Below, in pieces: positions 1 through 8,944 of a stretch of DNA of 51,249 nucleotides. A model generated the notes under the pieces. That model searched no databases. It was not told the DNA's origin and saw only the letters and a list, made by a program, of their open reading frames with translations. The first letter of the stretch is position 1. Every line of letters starts with the position of its first letter. The DNA is from Alistipes sp. GTDB lineage: Bacteria > Bacteroidota > Bacteroidia > Bacteroidales > Rikenellaceae. Made by a program: the position numbers and the translations under genes. The stretch covers positions 1-51,249 of the forward strand of contig JAITWI010000030.1 of assembly GCA_031285345.1 (NCBI GenBank). Direction: 5' to 3'.

Positions 1-1
1 C

Positions 2-367
2 TCGTCGGATATTTGGGAGGGTTTCGTTTCGGGCGCGACGGTGACCGACCCGGCCGCGTTCAACGTCGTCGGCGAATACGATTGCGGATGGACTTTCGAG
101 GTCGACGGCCAGCAGATATACTACCCCGCCGCCGGGCGCCGCAGCTTCTCCCCCACCCTTGCCGACATCGGCCGCAACTACACCAACATCGTCAACGACG
201 AGAACGGCGTCGGCTTGCCCGTCGGGTTCTACTGGTCGAGCGACTCGCCCGGCGTCCACTCGCTCGCATTCGACGGCGCGTACATCAACCCTGGAGCGGC
301 TCCCCGTCGCAATACGACAGAGAGCGCCGCCGCGGGTGGATTTCCGCTGAGATGCGTGGAGGAGTAA
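2..367 (+). CDS. FISUMP-like surface protein, C-terminal part (5' end outside window)
   Basis: The reading frame is open from the first bases of the window to a TAA at 365-367, so only about 121 C-terminal residues are visible. The sequence ends in FPLRCVEE, which resembles the (V/L)RCV ending of the FISUMP domain and of the two related proteins at 36.5-39.2 kb. A segment reading GFYWSSDSP matches the YWSST-like motif that precedes the FISUMP end. The family is extracellular or surface-anchored in Bacteroidetes. No signal peptide can be judged because the start is missing. It is followed at once by a terminator hairpin, so it ends its transcript. The family call rests on the C-terminal motif only. 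Confidence 0.6.
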   Translation, partial: SSDIWEGFVSGATVTDPAAFNVVGEYDCGWTFEVDGQQIYYPAAGRRSFSPTLADIGRNYTNIVNDENGVGLPVGFYWSSDSPGVHSLAFDGAYINPGAAPRRNTTESAAAGGFPLRCVEE

Positions 368-416
368 ACTCCCCACTTCGCCCACTAAGCCGCCTTTTCG
401 GCCGCACTTGACACAT

Positions 417-452
417 AAAAAGAGCGAGGCCTTTTCGGGCTCTCGCTTTTTA
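417..452 (+). terminator. Rho-independent terminator
   Basis: AGCGAG-GCC (423-431) pairs with GGC-T-CTCGCT (438-447) around a TTTTCG loop, with A-run and T-run flanks. It lies 50 bases after the stop of the FISUMP-like gene. The A-tract on the left could let it work on the other strand as well. Confidence 0.75.
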
Positions 453-610
453 ATTTGTGCGTTTCGGGATCTCGATTTTTGATGTGTGCATTTGGGGGTC
501 TCGGGGTTTCGCTTGTTTACGTCGGCGTTTCGGGCTACCGCCCGGCTTTTCCGGCTTTGGCGCCTACGTAGTCGGTGTCACTCCATCATCGCTAATGCTA
601 TTGTCGCAGA

Positions 611-734
611 AGGGCGACAAACCACTCCGGCACCGAGACGACACTGGACTTCACCGCAGGAGGGCGACAAACCACTCCGGCACCGAGACGACACTGGACT
701 CACCGCAGAAGGGCGACAAACCACTCCGGCACCC
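611..734 (-). repeat. Tandem copies of the thioesterase gene 3' end
   Basis: A unit of about 50 bases is present at 611-660 and 661-709, and begins again at 710 inside the coding end of the thioesterase gene. Each unit, read on the minus strand, encodes PEWFVALLR followed by a TGA stop and then a short non-coding piece. The two outer copies lie downstream of the functional stop at 700-702. The copies are almost identical, with a one-base length difference, so the duplication looks recent. Together with the terminator at 417-452, this accounts for most of the 368-699 gap. Confidence 0.9.
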
Positions 735-1101
735 GTTTGGGTCGGCGGGTGGCTTTGTCGACGCAGGCCAACACCACCTGACCGGTGTGGATGAGCGCGC
801 CGTCCTCGTTGAAAATCTCGAAATCGAAGGTCATCTTCACCGTCGGCATCTCGTTCACTGTCACCCTAACGTTCAGAATCTCATCGTAATGGGCCGGTGC
901 GATGAAGTGCGAGTGCACGTCGCGAATGACGAGCAGCGCCCCCCGCTCCTCCATCTCCTTGTAGCTGGTGCCGAGCGACCGCATCAGCTCCGTGCGCGCC
1001 ACCTCGTAGTAAAAAATATAATTGGAGTGGTGGACGATGCCCATCTGGTCGGTCTCATTGTACCGGACCCTTATCGGTATGTCTCTGGTTATCAATGTCA
1101 T
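700..1101 (-). CDS. YbgC/4HBT-family acyl-CoA thioesterase
   Basis: A protein of 133 residues, a normal length for single hot-dog-fold thioesterases of the YbgC/FadM group, which hydrolyse acyl-CoA thioesters in the cytoplasm. The N-terminus shows the family signature: RYNETDQMGIVHH, with the Asp expected at the active site, then NYIFYYEVARTE. The ATG at 1099-1101 is the natural start. It lies 107 bases downstream of guaB on the same strand and has no clear promoter of its own, so co-transcription with guaB is likely. The last eight codons and the stop are repeated twice more downstream. The physiological substrate cannot be told from sequence. Confidence 0.9.
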   Translation of the reverse strand: MTLITRDIPIRVRYNETDQMGIVHHSNYIFYYEVARTELMRSLGTSYKEMEERGALLVIRDVHSHFIAPAHYDEILNVRVTVNEMPTVKMTFDFEIFNEDGALIHTGQVVLACVDKATRRPKRVPEWFVALLR

Positions 1102-1196
1102 ATTATTATGGATTTTCCCGCTTCGGTGCTCGTTTCCCGTTTTCGCCCAAGATGCCTCCCCGCCTTACGGCGACGGTCGGCGCTCGCTCGGTGAAT

Positions 1197-2690
<1,494 letters not shown>

Positions 2691-2704
2691 TTAGATAATT
2701 TGGG

Positions 2705-2712
2705 CAAAGATA
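2705..2712 (-). promoter_or_regulatory. guaB promoter, -7 box
   Basis: TATCTTTG on the minus strand, followed by C, matches the Bacteroidetes -7 consensus TAnnTTTG. It is preceded by CTCGGCTTGCAC, which supplies a TTG-type -33 region. It is the intact version of a box that the three further repeat units carry in altered form (TACCGTTG). Confidence 0.75.
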
Positions 2713-3013
2713 GTGCAAGCCGAGCGGAAATGCAAGCCTGCTTGCAATTTCCCGAGGCGCAGCCTATCTTGGACGCAGTCAACGGTAGTGCAAGCCGAGC
2801 GAAATGCAAGCGCAGCTTGTGATTTTCCGAACCGCAGCCTGCCTTGGACGCAGTCAACGGTAGTGCAAGCCGAGCGGAAATGCAAGCGCAGCTTGTGATT
2901 TTCCGAACCGCAGCCTGCCTTGGACGCAGTCAACGGTAGTGCAAGCCGAGCGAAGTGCCAAATTTATTTCTGCGTAGCTTTAATCGCCGCGGCCGTTGCC
3001 GCCCGAGGCGCAG
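2705..3013 (-). repeat. Tandem array of the promoter-bearing dispersed repeat
   Basis: Four units begin at about 2712, 2787, 2862 and 2938, with periods of 75, 75 and 76 bases. Each has the block AGTGCAAGCCGAGCG, a GCAAGC...GCTTG(C) partial palindrome, a TTTCCGA-type block and the end CGCAGCC...TTGGACGCAGTCAACGGT. Only the unit nearest guaB keeps a good TAnnTTTG box. Related single or double copies occur near 9785, 20340, 36210 and 46440. The array fills the gap between guaB and the truncated ribF. Confidence 0.88.
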
Positions 3014-3040
3014 CCTGCCTTGCCCGGGCGATGAGACCCT

Positions 3041-3715
3041 CTATATCTTCCGCCCCAACATCCTCTCCGCCGCCTCGACGTCGCCACGTTCTATGGCGCG
3101 GCGGATTGCGGTCGAGGATATTTTGCCTTCCGCGCCGCCGCCCACACCCGAATCCGAAGTCTCACCCTCGATGGATCCCGATTCATGAACGTTTCCGCCG
3201 CCCGCCCCGTCGGTAAGTCGCGCCGCCCGGTGCACCCGAAAACCATACCGGGAGCCCAACTCGCGCAAGGCCTCGATGTCGCCCTGCCGGTCGCGCCCCA
3301 GCCGGTGGTTGTAGCCCACCACCAACTCAGCCACGCCTAACCTGCCGACCAACACATCGCGCACGAACTCCTCGGCCGTCATCGCCGCGATGCGCTCGTC
3401 GAAAGGCATCACCACGAGATTGTCTATCCCCGCCCGGGCTATGAGCGCCTCCTTTTCGGCCACAGAGGTGAGTTGCATCGGTGCACCGCCCGGCTCCAGC
3501 AGCTCCCGCGGATGGCGCGCAAAGGTCACCACCACGGTTTCGGCGACCGCATCCACCGTCCCGTCGCCCGCCGCCGAACCTCCAACCATAGCCGCCCTCG
3601 CCCGAAGTTCGGCCAACAGATGCAGATGGCCGCGGTGAACCCCATCGAACGAGCCCACCGTCACAACCGGCGCACGAAACGCCGGCAACGAATCAATATC
3701 GTAGAAAATCCTCAT
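3041..3715 (-). CDS. ribF: RibF N-terminal half: FMN adenylyltransferase (FAD synthetase) domain only
   Basis: RibF normally has about 310 residues and two activities: an N-terminal nucleotidyltransferase making FAD from FMN, and a C-terminal riboflavin kinase. Here only 224 residues remain. The first domain looks intact: GSFDGVHRGH at residues 21-30, VVGYNHRLGRDR at about 132-142, and ISSTAIR at 199-205. The protein stops at MLGRKI, just where the kinase domain should begin, and no kinase-like sequence follows in any frame before the repeat array at 3013. An extra Gly/Ser-rich stretch sits at about 169-197. It lies 46 bases after rex and probably shares its transcript. It may be a pseudogene or a single-function FAD synthetase. 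Confidence 0.85.
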   Translation of the reverse strand: MRIFYDIDSLPAFRAPVVTVGSFDGVHRGHLHLLAELRARAAMVGGSAAGDGTVDAVAETVVVTFARHPRELLEPGGAPMQLTSVAEKEALIARAGIDNLVVMPFDERIAAMTAEEFVRDVLVGRLGVAELVVGYNHRLGRDRQGDIEALRELGSRYGFRVHRAARLTDGAGGGNVHESGSIEGETSDSGVGGGAEGKISSTAIRRAIERGDVEAAERMLGRKI

Positions 3716-3761
3716 CTCCGAAACACTTCCGTATCACGAACACCTTCATAAACAAACCCCG

Positions 3762-4397
3762 TCACGCATCTTCGTTGCTTTCGCCCTCCTTGACGAAGTA
3801 GGCCACCTTTTCGAGCAGCGTGGTGATGTCGTAGTTCTCGACCACTATGCCGCGCGGAAAGTTCAGCGGCTTGGAGGTGAAGTTCAACACCCCCTTGATG
3901 CCGGCGTTGATGATCGGCAGCACCAATTCGCCCGCGACGTCGGTGGGCGACGAGAGCACCACCAAATTTATGTCCAACTCTTCGACCCGCTCCTCGAACG
4001 CCGCCATGTCGTAACACATCACCCCGTCGATAGGCCGCCCCACCTTGGCGGGGTCGATGTCGAACGCGGCGACTATGGTGAGCTTGGAACTTTTGCCGTT
4101 GAAGTATTTGGTGATCGCCTGCCCCAGGTGACCCATCCCTATGACGGCGACGTTCATCGGCGCGGGGGCGTCGAGTATCGACGAGATGAAGTCGGCCAAC
4201 ACGCGAACGTCGTAGCCCTTTTTGGTGTCGCTCGAAAAGCCGATCAACATGAGGTCGCGCCGCACCTGCACCGCCGTTATGCCGTGCATTCCGGCCAACA
4301 CGTGCGAGAATATGTGCGTTATGCCCTCGTCGAGACACTCGACGAGGCTGCGGCGGTACTCACTCAACCGCTCCACCGTTTTTTCCGGAATCGTCAT
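3762..4397 (-). CDS. rex: Redox-sensing transcriptional repressor Rex
   Basis: Rex binds DNA when NADH is low relative to NAD+ and controls fermentation and respiration genes. The protein has 211 residues from the ATG at 4395-4397, giving the family-typical start MTIPEKTVERLSEYRR. A longer frame to 4484 exists but would run through an inverted repeat, so it was not chosen. The winged-helix part holds ITAVQVRRDLMLIGF at about residues 40-54. The Rossmann part has VAVIGMGHLGQAI, followed by an acidic residue at the end of the second strand (AAFDIDPAKVG). ribF follows 46 bases downstream on the same strand. Confidence 0.95.
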   Translation of the reverse strand: MTIPEKTVERLSEYRRSLVECLDEGITHIFSHVLAGMHGITAVQVRRDLMLIGFSSDTKKGYDVRVLADFISSILDAPAPMNVAVIGMGHLGQAITKYFNGKSSKLTIVAAFDIDPAKVGRPIDGVMCYDMAAFEERVEELDINLVVLSSPTDVAGELVLPIINAGIKGVLNFTSKPLNFPRGIVVENYDITTLLEKVAYFVKEGESNEDA

Positions 4398-4444
4398 CTT
4401 GTTTCTGTCGGGCCACCCGACCGTTATGTTGTTATTAACGAGTA

Positions 4445-4474
4445 TGTGGGTCGAAGCGCATACCTCGACCCACA
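4445..4474. promoter_or_regulatory. Perfect 10-bp inverted repeat upstream of rex
   Basis: TGTGGGTCGA (4445-4454) and TCGACCCACA (4465-4474) are perfect reverse complements with a 10-base spacer. The repeat lies 20 bases after the end of the upstream lipoprotein gene and 47 bases before the rex start. No T-run follows on the minus strand. It could be a hairpin that ends the upstream message or an operator for rex; it does not match the usual TTGTGAnnnnnnTCACAA Rex site. Confidence 0.6.
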
Positions 4475-4493
4475 CCGTATTCATATTTTGCGG

Positions 4494-5339
4494 CTACTCC
4501 GCCTTTCGAACCGATCCGCCGCTCGAAACGTCCCTGTTCACCCTCGTCGGAGAGCCCATGTATTTGACCGAGGCGCCGCTCGAAGCCTCGGCGTCCAATT
4601 CGTCGGTGACGGTGAAGTGGACCGATCCGCCGCTCGAAGCGTCCACCACGGCGCTCCTGCCGGTGAGGTCATAGCCCCTGAAGCTGGCCGCGCTGCTCAC
4701 CTCCAAGTTGATTTGGTCGGCCGTTCCCTCGCCCCTGAAAGTGGCCGCGCTACTCAGATCGACATTCAAAAGCCCCACCGTACCGTTGATGTCGAAGGTG
4801 GCCGCGCTGCTCGCTTCGACGTCCACAAGACCGACATTGCCCCTTATATTGACGGTGGCCGCACTGCTCAGATCGGCCGACAGATTGCCCCCGTCGAGCG
4901 ACAGATCCACCATTCCGGCCGAAGAAGCGTCCACCTCCAGGCGCGTCGGATTCAGAGTGGTTTCGCACTTGATGCTACCCGCCGAAGAGACCTTCACGCG
5001 CGCCAAATTGCCGCTGATGGGCATCGTCACGACGGTCTTAACCCCGCCGGAGCTAATCGTAATAGTGGGCTCGTAGGAGACCTTCACCACGCCGTTCGTC
5101 TCGACTATCGAAACATACTCCATCACCTCCTCGTCGGCCACGATCGTACCCAGAGGCACGTCCGACGGCACCAGCACCACCTCGATGCCCTCCTGAACCG
5201 ACAGCGACGAGTAGTCGAGCGTGATGTCGAACTCGCCCTTGACGCTTTTTCCGCTACCTTTCACCCTGATGAACGGCTGGGCCGCACACGACGTGGCGAA
5301 CAACGCTACCGCCGACAATACGAATAATAACTTTTTCAT
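4494..5339 (-). CDS. Lipoprotein with head-GIN (DUF2807-like) beta-repeat domain
   Basis: The protein has 281 residues and begins with a lipoprotein signal peptide ending in the lipobox ATSC (Cys 18). The body is made of short strands in a regular ladder: units such as VDASSAG, ADLSSAAT, VEASSAAT, VDLSSAAT and LEVSSAAS recur about every 20 residues, followed by VDASSGG and VSSGGSV. This is the pattern of the DUF2807 (head GIN domain) family, common in Bacteroidetes envelopes and of unknown biochemical role. Its own promoter (-7 box 5386-5393) lies 47 bases upstream. It is transcribed towards rex; a 10-bp inverted repeat follows it. Confidence 0.85.
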   Translation of the reverse strand: MKKLLFVLSAVALFATSCAAQPFIRVKGSGKSVKGEFDITLDYSSLSVQEGIEVVLVPSDVPLGTIVADEEVMEYVSIVETNGVVKVSYEPTITISSGGVKTVVTMPISGNLARVKVSSAGSIKCETTLNPTRLEVDASSAGMVDLSLDGGNLSADLSSAATVNIRGNVGLVDVEASSAATFDINGTVGLLNVDLSSAATFRGEGTADQINLEVSSAASFRGYDLTGRSAVVDASSGGSVHFTVTDELDAEASSGASVKYMGSPTRVNRDVSSGGSVRKAE

Positions 5340-5385
5340 AGTCCGATAAATTTAAGTTTTAAGTTTTCCGGTTTTGTTTACGTCG

Positions 5386-5393
5386 CAAAGATA
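5386..5393 (-). promoter_or_regulatory. -7 box for the head-GIN lipoprotein gene
   Basis: TATCTTTG followed by CG on the minus strand, 47 bases upstream of the ATG at 5337-5339, in an AT-rich spacer. Confidence 0.65.
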
Positions 5394-5469
5394 TGTATTA
5401 TAATAATACTATGCAACACATAGTAGCACTATTTTCTTCACAATGATACGGATTTTTCTCGGCTTGCAC

Positions 5470-5477
5470 TATCTTTG
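5470..5477 (+). promoter_or_regulatory. -7 box for the HAD phosphatase gene
   Basis: CTCGGCTTGCACTATCTTTGC ends at 5478 and holds both a TTG-type -33 region and TATCTTTG. The same string occurs, in the same order, in the guaB promoter. It is 21 bases from the chosen ATG and overlaps an upstream TTG start candidate, which argues against that longer start. Confidence 0.75.
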
Positions 5478-5498
5478 CACATCAAAAACCAAAACGAT

Positions 5499-6158
5499 AT
5501 GTTAAAGGGAGCGATTTTCGATATGGACGGCGTGCTGGTCGACAACATGCAAATTCACGTGGAGGCTTTCGTGGAGATGGCGCGCAGGTATGGCGTGACG
5601 TTCGACCACGAGCGAATGATGTCGATGAACGGAATGGGCAACGGCGAGTTCTTCAAGGTGCTTTTTCCGCCCGAAGTGGTGGAGCGGGTCGGCGTCGCCG
5701 GGCTGTCGGAGGAGAAGGAGGCGCTCTACCGCGAGCTGTTCGCGTCGCAGTTGGCGCCCGCCCCGGGGCTTGTGGAGCTTTTGGAGGCACTTCGCGCGGC
5801 GGGTGTGAAGTGCGCGGTGGGTTCGTCGGGAATGAAAAAGAACGTCGACTTCGTGTTGGACGGCCTGGATATCCGCCGCTATTTCGACGCCGTGGTCTGT
5901 TCGGAGATGGTCGCCCGTACCAAACCCGCTCCCGACATATATCTTTTGGCGCTGTCGTTGATCGGTCTTTCGGCCGACGAGTGTCTCGTTTTCGAGGACG
6001 CTTTGGCGGGGGTCGAGGCAGCGCGTGCGGCGGGAATTCGCACCGTCGGGTTGGCCACTTCCTTGAGTCGCGAGGCTTTGGCGGCGGTTCCGGATGTGGT
6101 TTTGGCGGTGGACGACTTCGCCACCCTCTCGCCCGAGTCGCTCGCGAAGTTGGTTTGA
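5499..6158 (+). CDS. HAD-superfamily phosphatase (beta-phosphoglucomutase-like)
   Basis: The protein has 219 residues from ATG 5499. The first HAD motif is FDMDGVLVDN, with the nucleophile Asp and the general acid two residues on. Motif II is VGSSGMKKN, motif III contains the Lys of RTKPAPDIY, and motif IV is VFEDALAGVEAARAAG. The helical cap between motifs I and II is of the small type seen in beta-phosphoglucomutase, phosphoglycolate phosphatase and sugar-phosphatase relatives. It is a monocistronic gene with its own promoter. The substrate cannot be assigned from sequence alone. Confidence 0.88.
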   Translation: MLKGAIFDMDGVLVDNMQIHVEAFVEMARRYGVTFDHERMMSMNGMGNGEFFKVLFPPEVVERVGVAGLSEEKEALYRELFASQLAPAPGLVELLEALRAAGVKCAVGSSGMKKNVDFVLDGLDIRRYFDAVVCSEMVARTKPAPDIYLLALSLIGLSADECLVFEDALAGVEAARAAGIRTVGLATSLSREALAAVPDVVLAVDDFATLSPESLAKLV

Positions 6159-6216
6159 GGCATAGCGACCTTCGCACCCGTTCTAAGCACAATCAGCCAC
6201 TCACGCGCACAAAAAA

Positions 6217-6372
6217 ATCAGAAAGGATACCCCACCCTCCGAAGTTCAGGGCGAGACATAGACGGGCTCAAAAAAACATCAGAACGGATACCCCACCCCG
6301 AAGTTCAGGGCGAGACATAGACGGGCTCAAAAAAACATCAGAAAGGATACCCCACCCCGAAGTTTAGGGCGG
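6217..6372 (-). repeat. Tandem copies of the tamL gene 3' end
   Basis: Three units start at 6217, 6278 and 6337 (periods 61 and 59). The third is the real end of tamL. On the minus strand each unit encodes ALNFGVGYPF and a TGA stop, then a spacer with GAGCCCGTCTATGTCTCGCC. The duplicated peptide is the C-terminal beta-strand of the outer-membrane barrel. The copies differ at only a few positions. Confidence 0.9.
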
Positions 6373-8932
6373 TGTTGCGCCAACGGAAGTCGCTAATCCA
6401 CCTTTGACCCGCCGCGCGCCCGGGGTCGTGGAGCCTTATGCCCCAGTCGAGCCGCAGCACCACGAACCGCAGGTCGGCCCTGACGCCCAGTCCCGTGTTG
6501 AAACCCAACTGTCGGGCGAAACTGCCCAGTCGGAACACCGCCTCGTCGGGATATTGGTCGGGACGGGAGTGCATGAACCATATGTTGCCGGCGTCGAAAA
6601 ACAGCGCCCCGTTCAACGACTTGACCACCGGGAAACGAATCTCCGCGTTGAATTCGAACTTCACGTCGCCCATCTGCGCCGGATAGCTTTGCCGCACATA
6701 TGGCACCGTCCCAGGGCCGAGAGTACGCACCGCCCAGCCGCGCATCGAGCCCGCGCCGCCCGCGTAAAAGAACTTGTCGAACGGCGGCGAGGTCGAGTTG
6801 CCGTAGGAGTATATCGCCCCCGCCTGCACCCTGTACGCCAGCGAGGTTTTGCCGCCCAACACGATCTTCTGGCTGAAGCTCACGTCGCCCCGCACGTATT
6901 GCGAAAAGCGAATGCCCAACACCTCGTAGTGCGCTTTCGGCACGGCGGGCTCGGGCGCGCCGCCGACGTTTTGTGCGCTCCCGTCATCTCCCACCCCGGA
7001 ACCGGTTGCGTTTTCGAGGTTGGAACCGAACGTGTTTTCGAGGTCGGAACCGGCTGCGTTTTCGGGCGCGGATTCCACCACCGGCCGGCCGAACGCGTGC
7101 GCAAGTCCGCTCAGCAGGTTGCCCGTCGTCTCGACGTTGACCCTCAGCACCACCGCCCCGGCTTCGAGGTCGCGCGGCTGATTGTTAAGGGTGTATGAGG
7201 CCGACACGCCGGCGATCAACTGGTCGTCGTACGCCGCCACAAGGTAGGGGTTGTTGAGGCGCCGGATGAACCCATCGTCGATGTGACCCATCCTCACGAG
7301 GCTGATGTCGAGCGGACGGAGGGTGAGGTTTTCGAACCGCCGGATCCCCCATCCGTAGCCCCAGCTCAGGCCGAACAGCGTGCGCGAGTAGTAGGCCCTG
7401 TCCTGCCAATTGGTAGACAGGGTGAGCGTCGAAAGGGGGTTGCGGACCCGCACGTTGCGCTCCACCACCCAAAACACGAGCCTGGGGAACGACAGCGACA
7501 CGCTTCCGCCGAGCTCGTAGGATAGTTTGCGTTCGCTCGACTTCAGGAACTCGAATCCGCCCGTGAGCGACGCGTCGAACAACTCCGCCCCGTGGAACGT
7601 ATTGCGGTTTTGGTAGCCCAACGTCGCCCGCAGGCCGTAGAAGTCCGACGTGGTGCTGCCCTCCAGATCGACCCCCACGCTCTGTCGCAGGGCCGGCACG
7701 CCGCGTATGTCGACATCCAGCAACCTCTCTCCGGGGTGCGGCGAGACCTCCTGGTTCGGTTGTGGCGAGGCTTGCGGATTGGCCGCCACCGAATGCGGTA
7801 GCGAGACCGCCACGGAGTCCACAACCCGGGATGATGCGCCCGCAACCACCGGGTGAGAGGCGCCCGCAACGCCGTAAGGCGCGCCCGGATCTGACGAAGA
7901 AACAACGTCGAGCGGCGAGAACACGAGGCTCACGCTTCGGAAAGCGCCCAGACGCATCAATTCCGCCGAGGTCTCGGCCACGCCCGACGCCGAGTAGAGC
8001 CGGCCGCTGTGGAGCCTTATGGCGCGGCGAAGCACTCGCGGTCGCACCTCCAGCCGACCGTCGTAGATCAGCCGCAGCCCGCGCGAACTCACAGTGTCGA
8101 GCGTCGCACCCGTGGTCGCCAGGGGATCGAAATCGGGCCTGACGAAAATGTTGTTCAGCCGATAGACCCTGTGCGGTTCGCGGATAGCCGTCCCGTCGGC
8201 CCTGTATCCACCGATGGCCGGATGGACTATCATATTTATATCCACGGTGTGGTCGCCGCGCGTCGAATCGGCCTCGAAGGTGATGTTGTCGACGCCGAAA
8301 TCCCAGTATCCGGCGTTTTTCAGGTCGGTGGCTATTCTCTCCCGTTCGCGCTCCATGGCGTCGATGTCGAACATAGCCCCGCTTCGGAGCCCGGTGGAGG
8401 CCATCTCGGCCATGACAGGCTCTTGGAGAAGCGAATCGCGAAACGAGTATCTCAATCCGCCGATCCGCCACGGAGCGCCCTGACGGACGGTGTATTCGAC
8501 CCTGACTTTTTTGCGGCGCACCGTGTCGATCCTGTATTCTACCTCCCCTTCGAAAAAACCGCGCGATGCGATGCTGGTTTCGAGGTTGACTCTCGACTGC
8601 TCCGTCCTTGCGGGATCCCACACGACGGGGGGTTCGCCCGTGCGGCGCAAAAAACGTTGCCATCCGTAGTTCTTCTGCGGATTCGCCCCCGCGTAGATCG
8701 AAGCGTAGAGGTTGGTGCCCAAAAACCGGCGGTTGGGCGACTGCACCACATAGCGGTCGAGTTCGCCCGCCGATACGCGTTCCCGCCGCGGCGCGCTCTT
8801 GTCGACGCTTATCGTGCTGCGTGTCAGCAGGTATTGCCCCTCGGGGATGTGGCGCGTGACGCTGCAACTCGACATGGCCGCAAGCAGCGCCCCAATCGCC
8901 ATCGTCAACAATATCCGCCTTGTCGCCCTCAT
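6338..8932 (-). CDS. tamL: TamL-type BamA/TamA-family outer-membrane lipoprotein
   Basis: The 864-residue protein starts with a lipoprotein signal peptide (lipobox MSSC, about Cys 23), then POTRA-like repeats to about residue 330, and a C-terminal 16-strand-type barrel ending in the aromatic residue Phe (FGVGYPF). Barrel motifs such as GGAGSMRGWAVRTLGPG and FFDAGNIW are typical of the Omp85 superfamily. A lipidated TamA-like protein is the Bacteroidetes form called TamL, a partner of TamB in envelope biogenesis; TamB is not in this window. Two low-complexity stretches interrupt it at about residues 342-400 and 617-659; the second is a visible tandem repeat (GSDLENTFGSNLENATGS). The nitroreductase gene lies 12 bases upstream on the same strand. 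Confidence 0.88.
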   Translation of the reverse strand: MRATRRILLTMAIGALLAAMSSCSVTRHIPEGQYLLTRSTISVDKSAPRRERVSAGELDRYVVQSPNRRFLGTNLYASIYAGANPQKNYGWQRFLRRTGEPPVVWDPARTEQSRVNLETSIASRGFFEGEVEYRIDTVRRKKVRVEYTVRQGAPWRIGGLRYSFRDSLLQEPVMAEMASTGLRSGAMFDIDAMERERERIATDLKNAGYWDFGVDNITFEADSTRGDHTVDINMIVHPAIGGYRADGTAIREPHRVYRLNNIFVRPDFDPLATTGATLDTVSSRGLRLIYDGRLEVRPRVLRRAIRLHSGRLYSASGVAETSAELMRLGAFRSVSLVFSPLDVVSSSDPGAPYGVAGASHPVVAGASSRVVDSVAVSLPHSVAANPQASPQPNQEVSPHPGERLLDVDIRGVPALRQSVGVDLEGSTTSDFYGLRATLGYQNRNTFHGAELFDASLTGGFEFLKSSERKLSYELGGSVSLSFPRLVFWVVERNVRVRNPLSTLTLSTNWQDRAYYSRTLFGLSWGYGWGIRRFENLTLRPLDISLVRMGHIDDGFIRRLNNPYLVAAYDDQLIAGVSASYTLNNQPRDLEAGAVVLRVNVETTGNLLSGLAHAFGRPVVESAPENAAGSDLENTFGSNLENATGSGVGDDGSAQNVGGAPEPAVPKAHYEVLGIRFSQYVRGDVSFSQKIVLGGKTSLAYRVQAGAIYSYGNSTSPPFDKFFYAGGAGSMRGWAVRTLGPGTVPYVRQSYPAQMGDVKFEFNAEIRFPVVKSLNGALFFDAGNIWFMHSRPDQYPDEAVFRLGSFARQLGFNTGLGVRADLRFVVLRLDWGIRLHDPGRAAGQRWISDFRWRNTALNFGVGYPF

Positions 8933-8944
8933 AGGTCGTTGAAA

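Noticed and set aside
2705-3013. Possible CRISPR array
   Set aside because: Four 75-bp units are near-identical over their whole length, with no unique spacers, and no cas genes are near.
4398-4484. Longer Rex start
   Set aside because: It would translate through the 10-bp inverted repeat and adds sequence not seen in Rex proteins.
4128-5327. Long plus-strand ORF of 399 residues
   Set aside because: Shadow of rex and the head-GIN lipoprotein gene, both with recognisable protein families on the minus strand; its composition is rich in His and Arg, as expected for a shadow.
5475-5498. TTG start for the HAD phosphatase
   Set aside because: It lies inside the -7 promoter box.
6217-6372. Possible CRISPR-like or mobile repeat after tamL
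   Set aside because: The unit is the gene's own 3' end plus a constant spacer; there are no variable spacers and no transposase.
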